From SLRI01 sp036796215 (GTDB taxonomy: Bacteria; Pseudomonadota; Alphaproteobacteria; Geminicoccales; Geminicoccaceae): DNA of 64,000 nucleotides. The position numbers and the translations under genes are program-made. The notes beneath the pieces are model-generated. The model searched no databases. It was given only the letters and a program-made list of their open reading frames with translations, and had not been told where the DNA came from. Below are positions 9,224 to 16,826 of the stretch, piece after piece; the stretch's first letter is position 1; every line of letters begins with the position of its first letter. The DNA lies in the NCBI GenBank assembly GCA_036796215.1, contig DAIRDJ010000003.1, positions 4,767-68,766 on the forward strand, given 5' to 3'.

Positions 9224-9769
9224 GCCGGATCAGCGCGGGCCAGGTTCGATCAGCGCGGAGCGGGGCGGGGGCGGTTCGGTCACCCGGCAAAGAGCAGCGT
9301 CTGCAGCGAGTCGAGCCGGGCCTGGACACTGCCGAGCTCGGCGTCGAGCCGATAGCCGTAGCAGCCCGCGGCAGGAGGCCGAGGCCGAGCAGGATGCTCG
9401 GGGCGAAGATCGAGGCCAAGAGGATCTGGGTGCCTCGACTGAGCGAGACGATGCGGCCGCCGCCGGCATCACGTCCTTAGAACTGCCGGTCGACGAACAA
9501 CTCTCTCCAGCGCCGCCGGCCCCGCGTGCGCTCGTCCGCCATGCCGACGGGATCGCCCTCCAGGTCGCTCGCTCCTGGTCGTTGGCTGCGCTGCGGTCGC
9601 CTCGGTCAGCCGAAGCGGCAGGGCAGCCAGCAGCTGCGCTCCCATACCATGACCGGCGCGGAAAAGAGCAAGAACACCGCCGCGCCGGCCAGTGAAGTCA
9701 GGCGCGGGCCAGCAAGTATCAATTCATGATCGAGCCTGCCGCCCGCCATCCCCTTGCGGTGGCAACGGC
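9224..9769. other. Intergenic region without an intact gene
   Basis: About 550 bp between the ppiD stop and the lpxC-like stop; both genes end here, converging. No intact gene is apparent. It contains a minus-strand membrane-protein-like remnant described separately, and I see no rRNA, tRNA or clear factor-independent terminator. Confidence 0.6.
9280..9731 (-). pseudogene. Possible eroded membrane-protein gene
   Basis: One minus-strand frame reads as a degraded protein. It begins with a hydrophobic helix containing AGAAVFLLFSAPVMVW and has a TGA at 9606-9608. A charged segment (including MADERTRGRRRWRELF) runs to a TAA near 9477, then a second helix, ILLASIFAPSILLGLGLL. After a one-base frame change the text continues as YRLDAELGSVQARLDSLQ and ends at a TGA (9280-9282). 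Protein-like stretches split by two in-frame stops and one frameshift suggest a decayed two-helix membrane protein, but I cannot name the family. Chance hydrophobic reading in GC-rich DNA remains possible. Confidence 0.3.
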
Positions 9770-10735
9770 TCAGGCTTGCGTCGCGGCGAGCGGGTCGAGG
9801 GCCGGGGTGACGAGGCTCGCCGGCCGCCGCGTGCCGCACTGGCGGAGCAGTCGGGCGAGCAGCGCGTGGCTCGTCCCCCTGGTCGAAAGCTCGACCGCGG
9901 GCAGGCCGCCGAGCAGGGCCAAGGCACCGAGCGCCACGAGATTGGCGTGGCGGGCGGGCTCGTCGGCGAAGCGGAGCCCGCCCGGGTTGCGTGGGCCGGC
10001 CTCGTCCAGGATCAGCGTGTTCTCGAGCGAGACGCCGCGCATCAGCCCGCGTGCCTGGGCGACCTCGATCGCCGCCGTGGTCAAGGGCTGACGCGCAGCG
10101 GCGAGGTCATGGCGCAGGGCTTCGGCCGTGAGGGCCACCGCGTGGCGGGCGGGACCGAAGGCGGCTTCGGGCATCTCGCCGAGATCGGCGTCCAGCCTGC
10201 CGTGGCTCGCGGGTCGGAGCCGAACCGTGCGCTCACCGAGGCTCAGGTCGAGGGGGGACAGCGTCGGGCAGGCTGCCCTTGGGGTGTCCTGCGCGATCGC
10301 CCCGGCGCACTCGATCAAGAAGACGAAGGGCTGAGCGCTGCCGTCCATGGCCGGCAGTTCGGGGCCGCTCACCTCGACGAGCGCGTTGTCGATCCCGGTC
10401 ATGGCCAGGGCCGCGGTGACATGCTCGATGCCGACGATGCGCGTGCCGTCGCCGTCGCTGAGGACCAGGGCGTGGTCGGCGACGACCAGGTTCTCGGGGC
10501 AGGCGCGCAAGGTGGCACTGCCGGGGCGGTCGCTGCGCCTGAAACGCACGCCGCTGCCCGCCCTGGCCGGCTGCAGGGTGAGGCCGACGCGCACGCCCGA
10601 GTGGCGGCCGACGCCGACGCAGCTGATGGCGTGGCCGAGGGTGCGCTGGACGGCACCCGGCGCATGCGCCGGTGCTTCGGGCGTCACGGCGGTGGCCGCC
10701 GCGATCGGGGTCGATGATGAGGTGGTGTCGTGCAT
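9770..10735 (-). CDS. lpxC: LpxC-like protein with altered active site
   Basis: Homologue of UDP-3-O-acyl-GlcNAc deacetylase, the committed step of lipid A synthesis. The first half of the 321 residues is conserved: QRTL, GVGRHSG, IEHVTAAL with zinc histidine H105, TGIDN, and MDGSAQPFV. The second half departs from the family. The RHKxLDxxGD motif reads RHANLVALGA, so H263 is kept but the third zinc ligand (Asp) is V267 and the next active-site Asp is A271. The ARTFGF loop reads ARQPLT. The histidine of the SGHALN motif persists as H290. Catalysis is therefore doubtful. ATG 10735 follows CGGAG. It lies after the ftsZ terminator, so it needs its own promoter or readthrough. A functional lpxC may exist elsewhere. 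Confidence 0.8.
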   Translation of the reverse strand: MHDTTSSSTPIAAATAVTPEAPAHAPGAVQRTLGHAISCVGVGRHSGVRVGLTLQPARAGSGVRFRRSDRPGSATLRACPENLVVADHALVLSDGDGTRIVGIEHVTAALAMTGIDNALVEVSGPELPAMDGSAQPFVFLIECAGAIAQDTPRAACPTLSPLDLSLGERTVRLRPASHGRLDADLGEMPEAAFGPARHAVALTAEALRHDLAAARQPLTTAAIEVAQARGLMRGVSLENTLILDEAGPRNPGGLRFADEPARHANLVALGALALLGGLPAVELSTRGTSHALLARLLRQCGTRRPASLVTPALDPLAATQA

Positions 10736-10863
10736 AGGGCCCGCTCCGGATAGCTCGTGCGCCGCGGCACGTTGCACGCGCGCCACAGCCAATAGTCAGC
10801 GGTGCCGTTCCCCGTGCTCTTCTCGCCACATAGTCTGGTGCCGCTTGAGCGCACCATCCGGCG

Positions 10864-10916
10864 AAAAAAAGTTGGTTTCCCCGCCTCCGGTGCTCATACC
10901 ATCGAACGGGGAAACC
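10864..10916 (-). terminator. Factor-independent terminator of ftsZ
   Basis: A perfect 10-bp inverted repeat, GGTTTCCCCG at 10874-10883 and its complement at 10907-10916, with a 23-nt loop. On the minus strand it is followed by a run of seven T (10864-10870). It lies about 65 bp beyond the ftsZ stop, the expected place for the end of the dcw operon. An A/T-rich run on the other side might allow weak function in both directions. Confidence 0.8.
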
Positions 10917-10980
10917 GAAAAGTTATTTTTTACTGCCTGTTAGGAGGAGACTTGAAACCAGCCTCTCAACAGGCGCGTTT

Positions 10981-12543
10981 TTACCCATCGACCCGCCCCT
11001 TGCGCAAGAACGCAGGGATGTCGCCGAGCTCATCCTGGGCGTACGTAGCGTTTCGGCCACGTTCCGGCTGCGGCTGGGCCGGGCCTTCCTCGGCCATGGC
11101 CAGCTCGCGACGCATCTGCGGCTGCATCGGCCGCATGTCGTCGCCGTCGTCGGCGCCAGCGCCGATGCCGGCGCTGCGGGCGAAGCCGCGCATCCGCTGG
11201 AAGATGCCGAGCGCCGGCTGGCGCTCCGCGGCCGACTGGCCGCGTGGCAAGGCGCCGCGTGGCACGGCGTAGCCGGTGGCCGCCGCTGGCGCCGTTTGCG
11301 CCGGATCACCCCGGTAGCCGGTGGTCTCGGCCGGCGGCGGGACGAACTGCGGGTACTGGCCCTGGCCGGCCTCGGCCGCCGCCTCGCGCCGGGCGTCGCT
11401 CGCCGCCCGAAGATGCAGGGTCGGGTTGGCCGCCGCCGCCCTGGGCGCGGGCTTCTGCACGGCCGGGTACGGTTGCGGGCGATGCATGGTATGCGGGAAC
11501 CAGCCGCCGGCCTGGGCCGGCTGGGTCTCGCCGCTGGCCGCAGCCGCCGCCGCGGCCGCCAGGCGCGAGCGTTCGGCCTGGGTCTCGATGCCGGTGGCGA
11601 CCACCGAGACCCGCAGGCCGCCTTGCAGCGAGTCGTCGAAGGTCGAGCCGAAGATGATGTTGGCTTCCGGGTCGACCTCCTCGCGGATGCGGTTGGCGGC
11701 GGCGTCGATCTCGAAGAGCGTGATGTCGTGACCGCCGGTGATGTTGATCAGCACACCCCTGGCGCCGCGCATCGAGACCTCGTCGAGCAGCGGGTTGGAG
11801 ATCGCGGCCTCGGCGGCCTCGATCGCGCGCCTCTCGCCCTCGGCCTCGCCGGTGCCCATCATCGCCTTGCCCATCTCGGACATGACCGTCCGGATGTCGG
11901 CGAAGTCGAGATTGATCATGCCCGGCATGACCATGAGATCGGTCACGCCGCGGACACCCATGTGCAGCACCTGGTCGGCCATCTGGAAGGCCTCGGCGAA
12001 GGTGGTGCGCTCGTTGGCCAGCCGGAACAGGTTCTGGTTGGGGATGACGATGAGCGTGTCGACGAAGCCCTGCAGCTCGATGAGCCCGCCCTCGGCGAGG
12101 CGCATGCGGTGGGCACCTTCGAAGTGGAACGGCTTGGTCACCACGCCGACGGTGAGGATGCCCATGTCGCGGACCGCCCGGGCAATGACCGGAGCAGCCC
12201 CGGTGCCGGTCCCACCACCCATGCCGGCGGTGATGAAGACCATGTTCGAGCCCTGCAGCAGATCGAGGATCTCGTCCAGGCTCTCCTCGGCGGAGGCGCG
12301 GCCGACCTCGGGGCGGGCACCGGCACCCAGGCCATGGGTGATGGCGTTGCCGAGCTGGATCTTCCGGTCGGTGAGGCAGTTGGCCAGGGCCTGCGCGTCG
12401 GTGTTGCAGGTGACGAACTCGACCCCCTCGAGGTGCGAGGTGATCATGTTGTTGACGGCGTTGCCGCCGGCACCGCCGACGCCCACCACCGTGATGCGCG
12501 GCTTCATTTCATGCGTGACGGGCATGCTCAGACTGATCGTCAT
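10981..12543 (-). CDS. ftsZ: Cell division protein FtsZ
   Basis: Tubulin-like GTPase that forms the cytokinetic Z ring. The 520-residue protein has the N-terminal GVGGAGGNAV loop, the tubulin signature GGGTGTG at 109-115, and the T7 loop NLDFADI. After the conserved core (to about 325) there is a long Ala/Pro/Gln-rich linker, and the protein ends with the conserved C-terminal peptide IPAFLRK (509-515) that binds FtsA and other partners. The long linker is usual for alphaproteobacteria. Start ATG at 12543. The 128-bp gap to ftsA is one of the few sizeable gaps in the cluster and may hold an internal promoter. A strong terminator follows. Confidence 0.98.
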   Translation of the reverse strand: MTISLSMPVTHEMKPRITVVGVGGAGGNAVNNMITSHLEGVEFVTCNTDAQALANCLTDRKIQLGNAITHGLGAGARPEVGRASAEESLDEILDLLQGSNMVFITAGMGGGTGTGAAPVIARAVRDMGILTVGVVTKPFHFEGAHRMRLAEGGLIELQGFVDTLIVIPNQNLFRLANERTTFAEAFQMADQVLHMGVRGVTDLMVMPGMINLDFADIRTVMSEMGKAMMGTGEAEGERRAIEAAEAAISNPLLDEVSMRGARGVLINITGGHDITLFEIDAAANRIREEVDPEANIIFGSTFDDSLQGGLRVSVVATGIETQAERSRLAAAAAAAASGETQPAQAGGWFPHTMHRPQPYPAVQKPAPRAAAANPTLHLRAASDARREAAAEAGQGQYPQFVPPPAETTGYRGDPAQTAPAAATGYAVPRGALPRGQSAAERQPALGIFQRMRGFARSAGIGAGADDGDDMRPMQPQMRRELAMAEEGPAQPQPERGRNATYAQDELGDIPAFLRKGRVDG

Positions 12544-12671
12544 TCGTGTTCTCCTCCATTGTGTGCGCTGCCGACCGATTTTTCGGCTCGTGCAGTGCGG
12601 GCAGTGGCCGTTCCCTGGGCAGAGGGGCGGCCGGAACAGGTTGGTCAGCTCTCCGTCGAAGCGGCCATGGA

Positions 12672-14072
12672 TCAGCTCACGAAGTTCTGCTTGAGCCAGT
12701 GGCCGAGGCGGGCAAGGCCTGAAGTCAGTGCGGGCACCTCCGTCGCTTGTTTCCAGCTCAAGCCGCCGTCGCGGCCGGTGACCAGCACCAGCCCGCCAGC
12801 GGCGGCACTACAACAGGGTTGGTCCTCGAGGCCGCTGCGGCCGCGCACCGCGGCGGGCCGGCCGATCCGGGCCTTGAGGCCGAAGATCTCCTCGGCGAAC
12901 TCCTCGATCCCCTCGATCTGTGCGGCCCCGCCGGTCAGCACCATGCTGCGCGGCGGCTTCGCCCGGACCAGGTCCCACTCGTCCTCGAGCCGGGCCTTGG
13001 TCAGGGTCAGGGACTCCTCGACCCGGGCCCGGATGATCTGGGTCAGCCGCGTGCGCGGCACCTCGCCCGTCGGCTGCTCGGCGTGGTCGCCGATGATCGG
13101 CACCTCGATCCGGACATTGTCGTCGCAGGCCCGGCACAAGACGCCGCCATAGAGGTTCTTCAGCCGCTCGGCGAAGGCGCGACTGGTGGAGAGGCAATAG
13201 GCGATGTCGCGGGTGACGTGCTCACCGCCGTAGGGCACCTGGGCCAGGTGGCAGAGGGCACCGCCGCTGAACAGGCCGAGGCTGGTGGTGCCGCCACCGA
13301 GCTCGAGCAGCAGCACACCGCGGCGCATCTCGTCCATGGTCAAGCAGCCGATCCCGGCGGCATAGGTGGCGTTGCTCAGCTCCATGACGTCGAGGTGGCA
13401 GCGCTCGAGGCAGGCCGTGAGGTTCCTGAGCGCCGGTTTGGCGACGCTGACCACAAGGGCGGTGAAATCGAGGGTTTGCGCCGCGAGCCCGCGCGGGTCG
13501 GCCAAGGCGTCGCGGCCGTCCGGGCGCATCTCGACCGGCAGGATGTGGAGGATCTCGCGCTCGCTGCCGAGCACCGACATGCGCACCTGCTCGAGCGCCC
13601 GGTCGATGTCGTCGTCATCGATCGTCCGCCCGCCGATCGCGAGCTCGACCGTGACGAGTCCGGCCGACGGCCGGCCGCCCGACCAGGCGACGGCGATCTC
13701 GCGGAGCTGCTCGCCGGCCGCCTCCTCGGCCTCGTTGACCACCGCCAGCATCGAGGCCTCGGCCGCCTCGGCGTCGACCACCTCACCCGCCTGGAAGCCT
13801 TCGGCCGCCTGGTAGCCGCGACCCAGGAGCACGAAGCCCTCGTCGCCGCGGGTCCGGACGATGTAGCAGCAGAGCTTGGAGCTGCCGATGTCGAGCAGGC
13901 CGAAGGGGGCGTTCTTGTGCGGTCGGCGCTGGTTGGCGAGCAGCCGCTGCCAGACCATCTCGCGCACGGTCGAGAGCGGCTCTGGGCCTGCCGTCGGCGC
14001 TGGCGGAATGGTGTCGCCGTCGGTCATGTCGCCAGGGGTCATGTCGCCATGGATCATGTTCGGGGTGCTCAT
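12672..14072 (-). CDS. ftsA: Cell division protein FtsA
   Basis: Actin-like ATPase that tethers FtsZ to the membrane. The 466 residues include the phosphate-binding LDIGSSKLC near 60, a second nucleotide motif LLELGGGTTSLGLF, and a C-terminal VLTGGAAQIEG. The C-terminal end (HWLKQNF) fits the amphipathic membrane-targeting helix. The N-terminal ~45 residues are an extension containing a short repeat, GDMT-PGDMT-DGDT, encoded by 13-bp direct repeats at 14022-14034 and 14037-14049. The start ATG overlaps the ftsQ stop as ATGA. The core is ordinary; the extension is likely lineage-specific. Confidence 0.97.
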   Translation of the reverse strand: MSTPNMIHGDMTPGDMTDGDTIPPAPTAGPEPLSTVREMVWQRLLANQRRPHKNAPFGLLDIGSSKLCCYIVRTRGDEGFVLLGRGYQAAEGFQAGEVVDAEAAEASMLAVVNEAEEAAGEQLREIAVAWSGGRPSAGLVTVELAIGGRTIDDDDIDRALEQVRMSVLGSEREILHILPVEMRPDGRDALADPRGLAAQTLDFTALVVSVAKPALRNLTACLERCHLDVMELSNATYAAGIGCLTMDEMRRGVLLLELGGGTTSLGLFSGGALCHLAQVPYGGEHVTRDIAYCLSTSRAFAERLKNLYGGVLCRACDDNVRIEVPIIGDHAEQPTGEVPRTRLTQIIRARVEESLTLTKARLEDEWDLVRAKPPRSMVLTGGAAQIEGIEEFAEEIFGLKARIGRPAAVRGRSGLEDQPCCSAAAGGLVLVTGRDGGLSWKQATEVPALTSGLARLGHWLKQNFVS

Positions 14073-14998
14073 GTGCGCTGGCCCGGGAGGAGCGAGGCCG
14101 AGGGGTTCAAGACCTCGTCGGCGAGGCGGACGATCACCCGGTCGTCCAGCCGGAGATCGACGGCCTCGACCGCACGGGTGAGCAGGGACTGCTCGGCATG
14201 CAGCCGGGCGAGACGGCGCCAGGCGTCTGCTGCGTCGTGCTCGGGCAGGCGGACCTCGATGCGGCCATCGACGAAGACGTTCCAGCGGCGGCCGTCGACC
14301 CGCTCGGCGCCGGTGACGAGCCGCACCAGGCTCGGCTCGCTGCCGATCAGGCGCAAGAGGTCGCCCGCCCCAACGGGCGCGTCGGCGCCGCTCAGGATCG
14401 GCAGGTGACGATAGGGCGAGACGGCGCCGACCTGAATGATGTCGCCCTGGTCACTCACCAAAGCGGGTCCGCTGGTGGGACGTTCCGCGGACGGTTGTCC
14501 CATGGTGGGCTGCCCCACCGCAGGCTGCCCCACCGCAGGCTGCCCCACCGCAGGCTGCCAGAGCGCGATCGGGCGATGTTCGACAAGGGTGGTTCTGAGG
14601 CGGTCGGGGAAGTGTCGCGTGACGGTGGCTTCGCGAACCCATGGCAAACTCTGGAGGCGTTGCTGAATGGCGGCAATATCAACTGAAAGTATATTTTGTC
14701 CATAGTAGGGTTCTAGGATTCGGTAAATTTCGCCGGCACTGGTGCGCTGCCGCCCTTCATTCAGAATATCGTGAACGCGCATGCCGAGCCGGTCGGTGGT
14801 GGCGACCAGCTGGTCCGTGGCGGCGAACCGGGCCCGGTCGATCAGCCCGGTCGATTGCGCGATGTGGCAGCTGGCGGCGAGAAGGCCGAGGCAGCCGGCA
14901 ACCAGGGCACCATGCAGCACCGGGGCCCGCCAGCGCGGCGGCGGCGGGCGGCGCAGCGCGTGGCGGGTGCGGTAGGCGAGCCGCCTTACCTGTCGCAT
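14069..14998 (-). CDS. ftsQ: Cell division protein FtsQ with internal tandem repeat
   Basis: Bitopic divisome scaffold with a periplasmic POTRA domain that in the family recruits FtsB and FtsL. The 309 residues show an Arg-rich cytoplasmic N-terminus, a transmembrane helix at about 28-47, a POTRA region with ILSVDIAAIQQRLQSLPWV, and the beta domain. Between EHRPIALWQ and the LVSDQGDII strand there is an insertion of GQPAV-type pentapeptides not usual for FtsQ (see the repeat at 14510-14554). The ATG at 14998 overlaps the end of ddl by 13 bp, and its stop overlaps the ftsA start. Confidence 0.93.
   Translation of the reverse strand: MRQVRRLAYRTRHALRRPPPPRWRAPVLHGALVAGCLGLLAASCHIAQSTGLIDRARFAATDQLVATTDRLGMRVHDILNEGRQRTSAGEIYRILEPYYGQNILSVDIAAIQQRLQSLPWVREATVTRHFPDRLRTTLVEHRPIALWQPAVGQPAVGQPAVGQPTMGQPSAERPTSGPALVSDQGDIIQVGAVSPYRHLPILSGADAPVGAGDLLRLIGSEPSLVRLVTGAERVDGRRWNVFVDGRIEVRLPEHDAADAWRRLARLHAEQSLLTRAVEAVDLRLDDRVIVRLADEVLNPSASLLPGQRT
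14510..14554 (-). repeat. 15-bp tandem repeat inside ftsQ
   Basis: Three perfect head-to-tail copies of a 15-bp unit (14510-14524, 14525-14539, 14540-14554), with degenerate neighbours on the 14495 side. Each unit encodes GQPAV or a register shift of it, so copy-number changes keep the frame. The repeat lies in a periplasmic loop of FtsQ. Confidence 0.9.
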
Positions 14999-15903
14999 CG
15001 CGCGCCCTCGATCAGCCGGACCACGAGATCGGCGAACTCGATGCCGCAATGCCTCGCCTGCTCGGGTACCAGCGACATCGGCGTCATGCCGGGCTGGGTG
15101 TTGACCTCGAGGATGACGAGGCCGTCCATGCCGCCCTTGGGATCGAAGCGGAAGTCGGAACGGCTGACGCCGCGGCAGCCGAGCACCCAATGCGCTCTGA
15201 GCGCCCAGTCGCAGACCTTGTCGAAGACGGGGCGCGGCAAGGGGGCCGGGACGATGTGCTCGGCGAAGCCTTCGGTATATTTCGCCCCATAGTCGTAGAA
15301 GCGGCCCTTCTTGGGGCGGATTTCGGTCACGGTCAGCGCCTGCTCGCCGAGCACGGTGGCGGTGAGCTCGTGGCCCGGGATGTAGCGCTCGACCAGAAAG
15401 CGGGCCTCCGGCGCGATGTCGTCGCGCTTGGTCAGGGCCGAGATGTCGCCATTGTTGCTGACCAGGACGTTGACCGAGGAGCCCTCGGCGGCGGGCTTGA
15501 CGACAAACGGCGGGTCCATGGGCGGCGGGCCGTCCTGCAGGTCCTCGAACTCGATCTCGAAGCCTTCGGGGCAGACGAGGCCGGCGCTCCTGAAGAGGCG
15601 CATCGCCATGGGCTTGTCCATGGCCAGGGCCGAGGCGAGCACGCCCGAGTGGGTGTAGGGAATGGCCATGAGGTCGAGCAGGCCCTGGACCCGGCCGTCC
15701 TCGCCGTAGCGACCGTGCAGCGCATTGAAGACGACGTCGGGCTTGACCTCCATGAGGCGGCCGGGGAGGTCGCGGCCGACATCGATCCTGGTGACGCTGT
15801 AGCCTTTCTCCTCGAGGGCGGCCGCACAGTTCTCGCCCGAGACGAGCGAGACCTCGCGTTCCGCGGAAAGGCCGCCCATGAGGACGGCGACGTGGGGTCT
15901 CAT
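14986..15903 (-). CDS. ddl: D-alanine--D-alanine ligase
   Basis: ATP-grasp enzyme that makes the D-Ala-D-Ala dipeptide for MurF. The 305 residues contain GGLSAEREVSL at the N-terminus, the ALHGRYGEDG loop, the PFVVKPAAEGSSV ATP-binding segment, and the C-terminal metal-binding EVNTQPGMT. Length is typical of the DdlB type found in dcw clusters. Start ATG at 15903 overlaps the murB stop as ATGA, and the 3' end overlaps the ftsQ start. Confidence 0.97.
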   Translation of the reverse strand: MRPHVAVLMGGLSAEREVSLVSGENCAAALEEKGYSVTRIDVGRDLPGRLMEVKPDVVFNALHGRYGEDGRVQGLLDLMAIPYTHSGVLASALAMDKPMAMRLFRSAGLVCPEGFEIEFEDLQDGPPPMDPPFVVKPAAEGSSVNVLVSNNGDISALTKRDDIAPEARFLVERYIPGHELTATVLGEQALTVTEIRPKKGRFYDYGAKYTEGFAEHIVPAPLPRPVFDKVCDWALRAHWVLGCRGVSRSDFRFDPKGGMDGLVILEVNTQPGMTPMSLVPEQARHCGIEFADLVVRLIEGARCDR

Positions 15904-16826
15904 GAATGAACTCCGTTGGCATGGGCGTTGCCCGGGGCCGCGGCCGTGGCGGCCGGCTTGCCCAGGCGCTTGATTTCCCATTCGAGGTGGATGCCGCTCT
16001 GCGCCAGGACGCGGGCGCGGACGGTCTCGCCCAGCGCCTCGAGATCGGCGGCCGTGGCATTGCCTGTGTTGATGAGAAAGTTGCAATGCTTGTCGGAGAC
16101 CATGGCCGCCCCCCGGGTCAACCCCCGGCAGCCGGCCTGGTCGATCAATTGCCACGCCCGGTGGCCCGCCGGGTTCTTGAAGGTGCTGCCGCCGGTCGCG
16201 ACCCGCAGGGGCTGGGCGGCCTCCCGTTCGGCCTTGATGGCCTCCATCCGGGCCTTGATGGCGGCGGGATCGCCGGGCTCGAGCGCGAACGCGGCGCGCA
16301 CCACGATCCAGTCCAGGGGCAGCTCGGAGTGGCGGTAGGCAAAGCCGAGCTCGGCGTTGACGAGACGGTGCAGCCGGCCCTGCCGGTCGAGCGCCTCGGC
16401 CCAGACCAGCCGGTCGCGGGTCTCGCCACCGAACGCCCCGGCATTCATCCGCACGGCCCCGCCGATGGTGCCGGGGATGCCGATCATGAACTCGATGCCG
16501 GTGAGCCCGGCGCGCAGCACCTCCTGGGCGACGCGCTGGTCGAGCGCTCCGGCCCCGGCGATGACGGTGGTCCCCTCGACCTCGACCCTGGCGAGCGGGC
16601 CGCCGAAGCGGACGACCACACCCTCGATGCCACCGTCGCGGATCAGCATGTTGGAGGCGACCCCCATCGGCAGGACAGGGACGTCAGCGGGCGTGGCGGC
16701 GAGGAAGGCCGCGAGATCCTCGGCATCGGCCGGCTGGAACAGCCGCTCGGCGGGGCCGCCGACGCGAAACCAGGCCAAGGGTGCGAGCGCCACGTTCTCG
16801 CGCAGAGTGCCGCGCCGGGCCGTCAT
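15900..16826 (-). CDS. murB: UDP-N-acetylenolpyruvoylglucosamine reductase
   Basis: FAD-dependent reductase forming UDP-MurNAc. The 308-residue protein has WFRVGGPAE and MGVASNML of the FAD-binding half, GIPGTIGGAVRMNAG, and the substrate-side GGSTFKNP. The latter, without the long insertion of type I enzymes, fits a type II MurB. Start ATG at 16826 overlaps the murC stop as ATGA. The C-terminal ~15 residues are an Ala-rich extension without homology I recognise. Confidence 0.97.
   Translation of the reverse strand: MTARRGTLRENVALAPLAWFRVGGPAERLFQPADAEDLAAFLAATPADVPVLPMGVASNMLIRDGGIEGVVVRFGGPLARVEVEGTTVIAGAGALDQRVAQEVLRAGLTGIEFMIGIPGTIGGAVRMNAGAFGGETRDRLVWAEALDRQGRLHRLVNAELGFAYRHSELPLDWIVVRAAFALEPGDPAAIKARMEAIKAEREAAQPLRVATGGSTFKNPAGHRAWQLIDQAGCRGLTRGAAMVSDKHCNFLINTGNATAADLEALGETVRARVLAQSGIHLEWEIKRLGKPAATAAAPGNAHANGVHS

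Noticed and set aside
14490..14560. CRISPR-like direct repeats
   Set aside because: Units are 15 bp, contiguous, without spacers, and in frame within ftsQ.
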